From assembly GCA_010909165.1 (NCBI GenBank), contig MU008182.1:682001-746000 (forward strand): DNA of 64,000 nucleotides. Reading direction: 5' to 3'. Positions 55,401-64,000 of the stretch are shown here, piece after piece. The number at the start of each line of letters is the position of its first letter. The stretch's first letter is position 1. Both the position numbers and the translations under genes were made by a program. Source of the DNA: Anthoceros angustus (lineage: Eukaryota; Streptophyta; Anthocerotopsida; Anthocerotales; Anthocerotaceae). Under the pieces are notes generated by a model, which saw only the letters and a list, made by a program, of their open reading frames with translations, made no database searches and was not told where the DNA came from.

Positions 55401-56825
55401 CACGGCTTCTCTCCCGTGCTCTCAAAGCGCTTTCGCATGTGCCCGGCTCCAGTTTCGGGTGACACTACACGACAGAATCCGTATGGAAAATCTCTATATT
55501 AAGCATATGGAAGAGTCTCCCTATGTGTGCGGTGCCTAGGCCATTTTTAGGTAGGTATACATTTTCCGATTTGATCTCTTCCTTGCAGGAGCATCTTGCA
55601 AACAGCTAAGAGAGAAGACATGGATCGTCACCACGCTGGTGATGCGAAGGAATAGACCAAATCTGCAGCCCTCCGATGGGCTGCAATTGCTAGGTCATGT
55701 GCAGCACAATGCGTTTCACGAACTCCTTGGCAATGTCAAGAGAAGTGGGATTCTTTATTTTGCGATTACCAGAAGATCAGTGATTACCCAAAAAGCCATT
55801 CCTTCTGGACAGAATGGGTATGGGTATTGGAATCTGGAGCAAGTCGGGAGCACACATATTCAAAGGAACTTGGACTAAATCGAAAAAACATCGCAAATCT
55901 GGTAGCATTCTCCCTTGCAAAATGAGAATTATAAAGTAAGAAAATGCCTTCAACTTGAGGTTTGATATAGAATTCACCATACATGATACCATTCAGTAGT
56001 CGAGACGTGAAGCCTGCCAAATCGGGAAGAAGGGCTTGCAATGCTAAGATCTCCAACACCACAGACTGTACGGCCATGTCCAATTCCTCTTTGGAGTGTT
56101 CAAGCACCTGAGACGATACACCATAAAATGACCTATGCAGTCGAGTGGCATTGGATTGCAATCGATGGACATCTGCAATGATAGTCGCCGAGGCTCCAAG
56201 TAGTGGCACCAATCTTTCCATCGCGAGGTCTACAATAGGAAGAGTCGGGGAGACTGTGTGTGAGGTCTGCAACAAAGTGAGCTGGGGAGATTGTGTGCTC
56301 AAGTGTCACTGGGCAACCTACAGGTCCAGGTTCCCGTGTTTTTTCTTGCGGGCATAGGCGAACGTGCCGGAGCCGATAAGCTGGCTTTTTCCGGAACCGG
56401 AACCGGAACCAGGCACATGCGAAATCGGTCTCAAGGAGAGATTAGAACCCGCAGTACAGGATTGTGATAGTGGTAGGGAAAAAAAAAACTTGCCTTTAAA
56501 ATAAAAGGTGTCTTCACGGGTCGCTGGACCCCGCACTACTGGCATATGGAATAAGACAGAACGAAACTTGATGGTGTTCCTGTGTGGAGCCCGCCTGACC
56601 TGGTTTGCCTCACACTCCGAGCCCGCTCCATTCCATTTTCTTTCCGGGAATATTTTTATTAGGTTGAAACATAGTTGGAGGATTCTGAAAAACATCAATA
56701 TGAAGTTGGAGCATTGCAATCAAAATTTAATTGCATGCTATGTTTTAACAAAATTTTGTTGTGTTTAGGGTGATCCACCACAAAAGAACATAGATAGAGA
56801 TGGTTACCCATGGCAGCCGAGAGGC
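55401..56825. other. Unassigned region with one longer minus-strand frame
   Basis: Minus 55784-56302 (172 codons) contains FRFSPSSFEYVCSRLAPD, faintly like the start of PIF/Harbinger-type nucleases ('F.MS...F'), but no DDE motifs follow. It is not strong enough for a gene call. Confidence 0.3.
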
Positions 56826-58073
56826 ATGAGAATTATTGGCGCTTCCAGACAGATTCTCAATAGACGAACGAGGAAGCAGCTGTTTAGCATAGGGGAGATG
56901 TTCAGCAAGGTAGACATAGGAGCCACCAAGAGGAGAGTTGAATTCTTGAAGACGGAGGCGGAGAAGACAAGAACCTATCAAGCAGAAATGCGGGTGGCGG
57001 CGGAGACCAGTAGCGGGGAGGATGTTATGAGGATGGAAGCTCAAGTGGAGCACTTGGAAAGAGTCTTGAGGCAGAGGCTACGGAGCAAACCATCATATTC
57101 GGAGAACAAGGCTCTTACCAAGCAATTGGCAGCTCGAGAGGAGAAGGTGGAGCAACTTGCTCACATGATGCGTACATGGGAAAAGAAGGCAGAAGACAAG
57201 CAAGTGCTGCTAATGGAGGAAAGGTCAAGACGAGAGCAATCTCGCAATGAGGACAAGACAAAGGCAAGTAGGCGACATGAGCGGTCATAGCCACAGTGTG
57301 AAGATTAGTGACATGGAAAAGGAGCGGGAGAAACCACGAGGCTGGAATTGAAGGAAGAAGAGCTGGAAGAACGGACACATTTTGTCCAAAGATTGGAAAT
57401 GGAACGAGAAGTCCAAAGAACGGAGAATGCACAACTCCCTAGGAGGATGGGGGAGTTGGAGGAAGAAATGGCGAGGGAGAAAGGCCGTCATGAGGCGGTC
57501 GTGCAGCATATGTTGGCGGTGAGGGAGCAGAGATTCCGGGCCGATTATGCCCTACAAGAGAGATTGATCCGCCAACCGCAATGAGAGGACGGAGAATGTG
57601 GCTCTCCATGTCAAGACCGGTGAGCTGGCCTTGAGCGAGATGCTTACAAAAGCAAGTGTGAGCATGGAGTATGGCTTGAGGATTACGAAGAATTGGAGAT
57701 GGCACAACAACGATTTGCAGCCCATCTTCACAACAAGGTGCTCAAGGCCACTAACGAGTTGTTGCGACTTGCCGAGAGGAGGATGTTGGGACCTCATGAC
57801 GATGATAGGGGAGGCCCTCATGCAAGTCCAACCGAAGCCTTAGACTTGGAGAGTGTCCCAAGCAACAGGGTGGAGAAACTTCGCACTGTGAGAAGCAAGG
57901 AAGGGGAAGCCATGTGGAGAGAATCACCCTGTGAAGGGGTAAGGAAGAAGAAACGACCGGTAGGAACTCCTACTGTAGGAGGAGTTCCTACCGTGGTAGG
58001 AGGGACTCCTACCGGTAGGAGAAGGTCCTACCATGGTAGGAGGGCCGGAAGAAGCGGATTCAAAGGTCGCTAG
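56826..58073 (+). pseudogene. Coiled-coil repeat-family protein, second locus (frames broken)
   Basis: Plus-strand frames 56826-57290, 57348-57584 and 57693-58073 form one protein broken by stops and frameshifts near 57290, 57585 and 57690. The first two are long Glu/Arg/Lys/Leu heptad-rich coiled coils (QVEHLERVLRQRLR, LAAREEKVEQLAHMM, LEERTHFVQRLEMEREVQ) ending ADYALQERLIRQ. The last has LHNKVLKATNELLRLAERR and, in sequence, MLGPHDDD before a tail of repeated Gly-Thr-Pro-Thr-Val units. The other locus (23380-24570) has the same parts in inverted arrangement. The function is unknown; no enzymatic domain is seen. Confidence 0.55.
57957..58050. repeat. Array of CCTACC/GGTAGG hairpin-forming repeats
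   Basis: Successive short inverted repeats: GGAACTCCT with AGGAGTTCC, CCTACCGTGGTAGG, TCCTACCGGTAGGA and TCCTACCATGGTAGGA. They can fold into three or four adjacent hairpins. Confidence 0.75.
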
Positions 58074-59493
58074 CATGGATTTGACGGCAAGGGAGGCGAG
58101 TACCTTGGCCCTTGCAGGAAGAAGGAAGAGGGGTTGATCTTGCAGAATGGAGCAAGAATCACAAGGAGAAGACCAACCTCCCAACATGGGTGCAGAGTAA
58201 GGAGCTCACTTGCTCCACAAGTGAGAGGAAGAGGAGAAGGCGAGGATGAGCCGGTGGCTAAGAGAGCCCGGCTATTTTATTGGAGGAAGGAACTCAAGAT
58301 AGGCATCAAGATAAGGAAGGGATTCATAAGAAGTCCTTAAATTAGCTTGAAGACATGGGGCAAGATGCCACTTGGGAAGACTTTTCTTTAGAGGAGGACA
58401 GCATTAATGCTTGTCACCAAGAGAGTGTGTTGACTAGCTAGATAGGAATGTTGACAGAGCCATTAAGGCTCACATAGGTGAATTTGCTAGAATAGAATTT
58501 TACCCAAGATGCTTGGATGTCGAACTTAAAGTCCAATAGGATACACTAAAATAAGGAGGAGGCGCTGGAGGGCGCCTGTGGGAGGCTGTATGTGAGGACC
58601 TCCCTATAAAAGGAGGGAGCTTGTGAAGTAAAATTATCGTGTCTTGCGCCCCATCCTCCCGAGTCCTTCACTTTGTGTGCAGAATTTCGTCCGCAAGCCA
58701 ACGCAGGTCCGTAGAGAGGAGAACGCGGAGGCTGGAGGGCGCCTTGCTTGTTTTTGCGCCCGCCACCGCCTCCCTTGTGAATGGTTGTCAGGTGAATTGT
58801 TTTGCTTTGAGTGTGTGGCGATGCTCAAGGAACTCTCGGCTTGAGGGTAGACAGGAAAGACTCGGAGGTTCTCGCTGCAAACCACAGCAACCGCCCAAGG
58901 AAGAACTCACACTTCCTGGACGACCTGTGCGCAGCCGTAAGGGCGAGTTGGAATTAATGAGCCAGCAATTGGTGTTAGAGTAGGAGATTGTGGAGGAAGG
59001 AAGGGTAGATGAGTAGAGAAGAAGAGGGCGTTGTTGATTGAGAGAGTTGTGAGGAGAATTAGAGTGTAGGAAAACTAAGGCTGTGCAGAGCCTAAGGGAC
59101 GAATCCCAACTGCAAGTAAGAGGGCGCCCCTGTGGAGAAGAGTGTCTTAGGAGTAGGGACGGTTGCGGTGTGGGTCGGGGGTCCCTGGCGCCCGATGATA
59201 CGCCGCTAAGACGTGACCTGCAATTGTGTGGTGTCGTTGTAGGTCGAGGATTGGTGAATTTTACGGGCTGCAAGCGGTGGGGCCGAGAGGAGGAGAGGGC
59301 GCCTTGCTTGTTTAGAAGGCTGAGGTAGTGTGTAGTTGCAGGCAGTGATTGATGTCTCAAGAGCCGACCGTTCCACAAGTCTCATGGGACGAAACCCAAT
59401 GTACGAAACAACAGTGGGATAAGTGTGGCCGGTAGAGGGTGCATCTCGGAAGCCCCGAGATCTGCCTCCCACACATGCTCAAGAACCACCCCA
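58074..59493. other. Unassigned region with GGCGCC-containing repeats
   Basis: No gene recognised. GAGGGCGCCTTGCTTGTTT occurs near 58737 and 59287, suggesting old internal duplication. Confidence 0.35.
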
Positions 59494-59661
59494 AGCACTT
59501 TGGTCTTTTAATGTTTTTCTTATTTTTAACAACGAGTTTTACAAGCTACGTTGTAAAGCAGATCCTCCGCCTTTACTAGCACTTTGGTCTTTTTATGTTT
59601 TTCTTATTTTTAACAACGAGTTTTACAACCTACGTTGTAAAGCAGATCCTCCACCTTTACT
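59494..59661. repeat. 84-bp tandem duplication
   Basis: Copies at 59494 and 59578, both with AGCACTTTGGTCTTTT and TTTTACAA..TACGTTGTAAAG; only a few substitutions. Confidence 0.9.
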
Positions 59662-60801
59662 GGGAGTAGAACGGAATTCCAGAATTATAAATTTAAAAGA
59701 AAACCGAACTTCTATCATGAATTAGCCACTGATGTAACAAGATATAGCCTTGTTGTAAAACATTGGAGTTTTTCAGCCAAATAAATTCCAAATGAGCCCG
59801 TAGTAAAATTCGTTTAGGCACAATTTGAGCCTAGGCCTTGGTTTTTAAGTTAATAAAAGCATCTCTATTCTTGTAGTCCAAGTCTTTCATATAAACTGGA
59901 TCCACCTCGCATCCACATGTTCCACATCGCATTGAAAACCTCCTTTACCACATTGCATTCCCTTTTGGCCTCTCCATACAGCTTTGTCCCAAGTGATCCC
60001 TAAAACGGTGAGAACAGAAGGGGATGCATCTTGGATGACCCCAACCTAGGCTCGTTTGGCGGACATGACTAAGGAACATAACTCCTCCACCTTACTAGAA
60101 CCTTGGAGGTCTCCTCCAAAATGTCTGATGATAGATGAGTTGATCCAGTGTCACCTGAGTTTTATAAAGTAAATATTTTTCCTCTTATTATATAGAGACA
60201 AATCATAAATGACCATTATGGATTGAAGACCGATAGCGGCTTTTCAGTTCAATCTGAAGGAGAAATAGCATGCTGCAGCGCCGGGTACAGCATTTAAAGG
60301 CTTGCATTTCAACTTTCGAGGAGAAGCACCCAGTCGTGTCGTGACTAGATGCTCGTTGCTTTCAAATACATAACTTGAAGAACCTGCCATAGTCCCCGAG
60401 GGAGAAGCGGCGGGACAGACGCACCTGGCAAAAGAATCCCAGTGTGAAGTTGAACGTGAACACTAAATAAGCCGTCTTGGATCATACAATATGGAAGTTG
60501 AAGAAAACTGTGCGGGAGGCGCGTTACATAAATGAGGCCCGGGTTGCAGGACAGGCGAGCAATTAGGGCAGCAGCGCATGTTGCGCAGCGAGGAGCGGTA
60601 GCTGGCCTTAAAAAACAAGGCAACAAGGAGAAATAAATAGGTGCAGTGTCTGACAAGGCGGGCCGGCGGGTCGGCGTGACCCACAAACTCTGCACCCAAT
60701 AGCTGTAAGGATCTAGATCTGGCAGCGCGGAGCCCGGGACGTTCCGTGGCCCTCCCCGTCCCCGGCCCGCCCGCCATCATTGCCATGCCCGGCCCCTCCC
60801 C

Positions 60802-60846
60802 CCATGCATGCATGCCATGCAGCATGGTCATGCATATCCATGCACC
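60802..60846. promoter_or_regulatory. Cluster of CATGCA (RY-type) motifs
   Basis: Five CATGCA occurrences, including overlapping CATGCATGCATG, within 45 bp, about 1.15 kb upstream of the 61984 start codon. RY motifs are bound by plant B3-domain factors; whether these function is unknown. Confidence 0.35.
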
Positions 60847-61014
60847 GCCCATCGCACCTGCCCTGCAGCCTGCTGCTAGCCGACAGAGCCACCAATATCT
60901 CCTCATCATTCCCTCCCACGCGGCTTGCTTGTGCAGTCAACATTCCCCATGTCATGTCCTGCTTCTAGGGTTTGGCTGCGACACTATCCCATGTGGTCAC
61001 ATGTGGCTGCAGGT

Positions 61015-61085
61015 TCGCCCGGCCCGGCCCGGCCCGGCCCGGCGCCCCATCCCCATCCGCATCCCCATCCCCATCCCCATCCTGA
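61015..61085. repeat. CCCGG pentamer and CATCCC hexamer repeats
   Basis: Five CCCGG-type units are followed by six imperfect CATCCC units. Confidence 0.8.
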
Positions 61086-61658
61086 TCCCGATCCCGATCG
61101 TGACCGAGACGACGAGTGCCGACTCTACTCCCAGAGACGCCCAGCGCATTCCATGGTGGAAGGACGAAACGCTGGCAACGAGCCAACCGAATTTCGCGCA
61201 CGTAAATTAACACTTCTTGTGTGGCCGGAGATGCCTGTGTGGGCGCACATGCTCTCTCTGGATTTGTGTCGGGAACGGGAACGGGAACGTGATTTCGTTT
61301 GAATCCAATTTGCACCAACTTTCAAGCCCGTAACTGAACTTCCCGCAATCATAGCCCGCCATGTCGGTCGCGAAACGGATCATCAAGCCAATGGCCGCCC
61401 GAGCGCCGGAGCCGTGAATCGTGAGACGGCCCAAAGGCCTCGCCTTGGCGCCGCGTAATTGGCGGGAGAGGGGTTATTGCAGGACACATCTTCTCTCCGA
61501 TGCCGAGGCCTGGTCGTGGAGATTTTTGGAGATGGCGGGGGCCCTATGCAGCTCGCACCCGAGATTGAGTTGGCCCGGTGGCCGCGGCGCCAGCGGCGGA
61601 CTGGCGGGAGGGGGACGAATCTGCCGGATTCGCCTGCCCGCCTCCGGCCTTCGTCTTT

Positions 61659-61780
61659 GTGGGCGCTTCTGGTGATTTTGTGGGCGCTTCGAGTGATTTC
61701 GTGGGCGCTCCTCCGGGTGGTGTTGTGGGCGCTTCTTCGGGTGGTGTTGTGGGCGCTCCTTCGGGTGGTTTTGTGGGCAG
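61659..61780. repeat. 21/24-bp minisatellite, six units
   Basis: Units start with GTGGGCGC at 61659, 61680, 61701, 61725, 61749 and 61773 (the last reads GTGGGCAG). The period changes from 21 to 24 bp, so reading frame is kept on both strands, but the array lies upstream of the start codon. Confidence 0.85.
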
Positions 61781-61983
61781 CAGGGATCCTCGAGGGCGGG
61801 GGAATGCTGGGCCTGCCTCGGGGCCTGGCCGCAGCGCTCTCGCTTGCTTCCTGCAGCTGGGAGGAGGCGATGGGGAAGGTGCCACTTCCGTTTCCGCATT
61901 GCGGTGCCGGGCCCCCCGGAGGCTGGGGATTTCTGTGAGGATCGGTGGGAGGAAGGGCGGGGATTGGAGAGCAGGAGGAAGGG

Positions 61984-64000
61984 ATGGGGCTGTGCTTCTC
62001 CAAGGAGACGGGGGGGCCGGGGGAGCGGGATGGCGCCTACGTCACCCCGGACATGGTGAGCCCGCAGTACTACTACAGCGGGATTCTGCGGCTTTCGAGC
62101 TTCAGGGCCGGGGGAACGCCCACCGGGGTCCAGTTTTTGCTGGAGTCGCCGAGGATGTCCAGCATTGCGCTGGACTCGCCCCGGGTGTCGCTGGCGTCGG
62201 GGGAGTTCAGGCTGGCGGGGGGTTCTCCCCGGGTGTCTGCGGATGTGGGTGATACGGGGACGTTGAACGCGCTGCTGAATCGGTCGAGGCAGAGCCGGGG
62301 GATGCTGTTGCAGGGGCCGGGGCCGGGGCCGGGGCAGGAGCAGGGGCAGGGGCAGGGGAGGAGCGGGAAGAGCCTGCAGCAGGGGCGGGGCCGAGAGTGG
62401 CAGGACTGTGTACTCCGCGGAGCTGAGCTCGTCGCAGCGGCTGGCGGCCACCAACATTCTCGAGTGCCGGGACAGCCACAGCAAGCAGCACTGCATCTGC
62501 TGCACCGACTGCGGGTCCCGGAAGCTCGCCAAGTGCCGGGACTGCGGCTCGCACAAGCTCTCCGTCTGCCCCATGTGCGACAACAGGATTCCCAGGTGCG
62601 GGGAGTGCAGGTTCGGGAGGCCGCTCAGCTGCGGGGCGTGTGGTTCTACTAGGCTTGCCAGCTCGCTGCAGATCGAGGCGGGGAAGATCAATTGCGGGGT
62701 GTGCGGGGCCGCTATGCTCGCCAGCTGCGACCGCTGCAGCACCAGGTTCAAGCGGACTACGTGCGGGCAGTGCGGGCGGGCTAGCACGGACGTTGAGTCG
62801 CGGGAGGAGTTGGAGGAGTTTAGCGAATTCGGGCTGGATCAGTCCGGGGGGGAGATGGATTCTAGTGTTGAGTTTCTGGAGCTCACTGCTGGGGTGTTTG
62901 AGATGAGGAGGAAGCCTCCCCATCCTCCTCCTCGCTCCCGCCTCCAGCAACCCAGGCTTCAGCAGCAGCAACAGCAGCGTCAGCCTGCTGGGTTGGTGAA
63001 TCCTCCTGCCAGTGACATGTCGGAAGAACCTGCTGCTGTTCCTGTCCCTGATCCTGAGATTGCTCCTTCCCCTACTCCTGCTGCTGCTGCTGTTGCTGCT
63101 GGAACTGTTTCCGGTGATGAAAATGCGAGCTCTACCTTTGCATCTCCTTCTGCCAGAAGTGGCATCCAGGAGGAGGTGGACATGGAGCTCGCCACCCCTG
63201 ATGGCAACCACTCCCGTGGTTTAGGAGGAGAAGGATTCGAGCTGGACGGGACGGAGGGCCAAGACTCCATGAGCAGCAACGAAGGGCAGATAATGGAGAA
63301 TGGGCAGGCAGAAGAGCTTCAGGAGGAGTTATCATCGTCTCCTGTGGAGGAGTCCACCCCCGAGGCTGACAGCTCGCTGGAGGTTGATGATGCGCCAGCG
63401 GCATCAGCCTCCGACCAGGGTCACCATACGCGGAACATCAGCTTTGGGATGTATGTCCCAGATGTGACCACCTCTTCTGCAGCAGCGCCAGCGGAGTCCG
63501 GGAGTAGCAGTGGCAGTGGGGGTAGCGGCGCCAACAAGCAGCAGCTTCTGAGTCAGGTTCTGTATGGAGACGTGTCCTTCTCATCCTTTCTGACGGGGCC
63601 TGGGATGGCGGATACGGCAACTTTGAGTGACAGCTTGGACGAGCTCACTCTGCAGGAGTTCAGCCAGCAGTTCGAAAATGTTGCCAAGACGTATGCAGAG
63701 GCTGCAGCCATGGCTGCTGCTCGAGATGCTTTTGGTTTCAGAGAGGAGAATGATGCGTCCCTCACCTTTCCTAGGTTGTTCGAGACGCAGGGGCAAGGAG
63801 GTGGTAGCACTCCTGAGGTGGGCCAGTGGCAGGTTCCCTTTCTGTCTCTCGAGTCGGATTCTGTGCCAGGATCGGCTGATCAGGCTGCTGGGAAGACGGC
63901 GAATGGGGCAGGTTATTTGGTGAATGATGTCTCTCAGCAGCAGTCTGTCATGTTTTCGGACAGGGCCCAGGCATCGGCGTTGCCTTCTGCATCCGGATCA
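61984..64000 (+). CDS. Cys-rich zinc-ribbon-like protein with N-myristoylation signal (partial, apparent frameshift)
   Basis: The start at 61984 gives MGLCFSKE, a classic N-myristoylation site with a Cys for palmitoylation, implying membrane attachment. A Ser/Pro/Gly-rich region follows (LLESPRMSSIALDSPRVSLA). At about 62385-62392 coding potential moves by one base into the frame starting at 62390, which stays open for 537 codons to the window end. It contains SSQRLAATNILECRDS, then a run of CxxC pairs (CICCTDCGS, CRDCGS, CPMCDN, CGECRF, CGACGS, CGVCGA, CDRCST, CGQCGR) over about 62500-62780, typical of tandem zinc ribbons. A long acidic, Ser/Gln-rich region ends with DELTLQEFSQQFENVAKTYA. 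The shift lies beside GGGGCC repeats, so a one-base sequence error is likely; a short intron is less likely. The role is unknown, possibly a protein-interaction scaffold. Confidence 0.75.
62313..62334 (+). repeat. GGGGCC hexanucleotide repeat (3.7 units)
   Basis: Within the Gly/Pro-coding part of the preceding gene and followed by GGGGCA units. It is G-quadruplex-prone and lies about 55 bp before the apparent frameshift. Confidence 0.9.

Larger units (their letters stand above)
59662..61658. other. Upstream region of the zinc-ribbon-like gene
   Basis: AT-rich up to about 60350, then increasingly GC-rich. It contains a CATGCA cluster (60802-60846) and GGCCC/CATCCC short repeats (61015-61085). 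No coding gene is supported. Confidence 0.4.

Noticed and set aside
55784-56302. PIF/Harbinger transposase start (FRFSPSSFEYVC)
   Set aside because: Only one weak phrase fits and no DDE residues were found downstream in any minus-strand frame.
61474-63211. Long minus-strand frames (437 and 334 codons) opposite the zinc-ribbon-like gene
   Set aside because: Pro/Arg/Ala-rich shadows of the minisatellite and GC-rich coding DNA. The plus strand has coherent CxxC motifs.

Overview
This looks like nuclear DNA from a land plant. It carries two GRAS-family transcription-factor genes, two plant-type GDSL esterase/lipase genes, a carbonyl-reductase-like short-chain dehydrogenase with plant GT/AG introns, and the remains of a Ty1/copia element with an initiator-Met tRNA primer site. 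The GRAS proteins do not fall obviously into a flowering-plant subfamily, and the LINE and transposase relatives suggest a non-seed plant (bryophyte or lycophyte). That placement is inference.

Layout. 0.6-6.0 kb: a decayed DNA transposon with 23-bp perfect terminal inverted repeats and 4-bp flanking repeats; it holds a DUF7869-type transposase-like gene and a divergently oriented DNA-methyltransferase-like gene, separated by a GC-rich palindromic block. 6.8-10 kb: an indel-ridden tandem duplication, then a non-LTR retrotransposon with reverse transcriptase and a restriction-like endonuclease remnant. 11-12.2 kb: four exons of an SDR gene whose last exon is not recognisable. 13.0-16.1 kb: an intronless GRAS gene on the minus strand. 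16-20.6 kb: low-complexity and AT-rich DNA ending in a MITE. 21.0-29.6 kb: two intronless GDSL genes in a segmental duplication about 6.4 kb apart, with an inverted coiled-coil pseudogene and a copia gag remnant between them. 30-43 kb: minisatellites, a ~290-bp tandem array, a ~45-bp array and a second LINE. 47.0-49.1 kb: a two-exon GRAS gene with an apparent compensating frameshift pair. 50-59.7 kb: repeats, a second MITE and a second copy of the coiled-coil family. 62.0 kb to the end: a GC-rich gene with a probable N-myristoylation site and a cysteine-rich zinc-ribbon-like region, open at the window edge.

Host genes: two transcription regulators, two secreted hydrolases, one oxidoreductase and one zinc-binding protein of unknown role. 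They do not form a pathway. The rest is mobile DNA and tandem repeats. At least five direct duplications have copies that differ mainly by small indels rather than substitutions, so local assembly error must be considered before any of them is read as biology.
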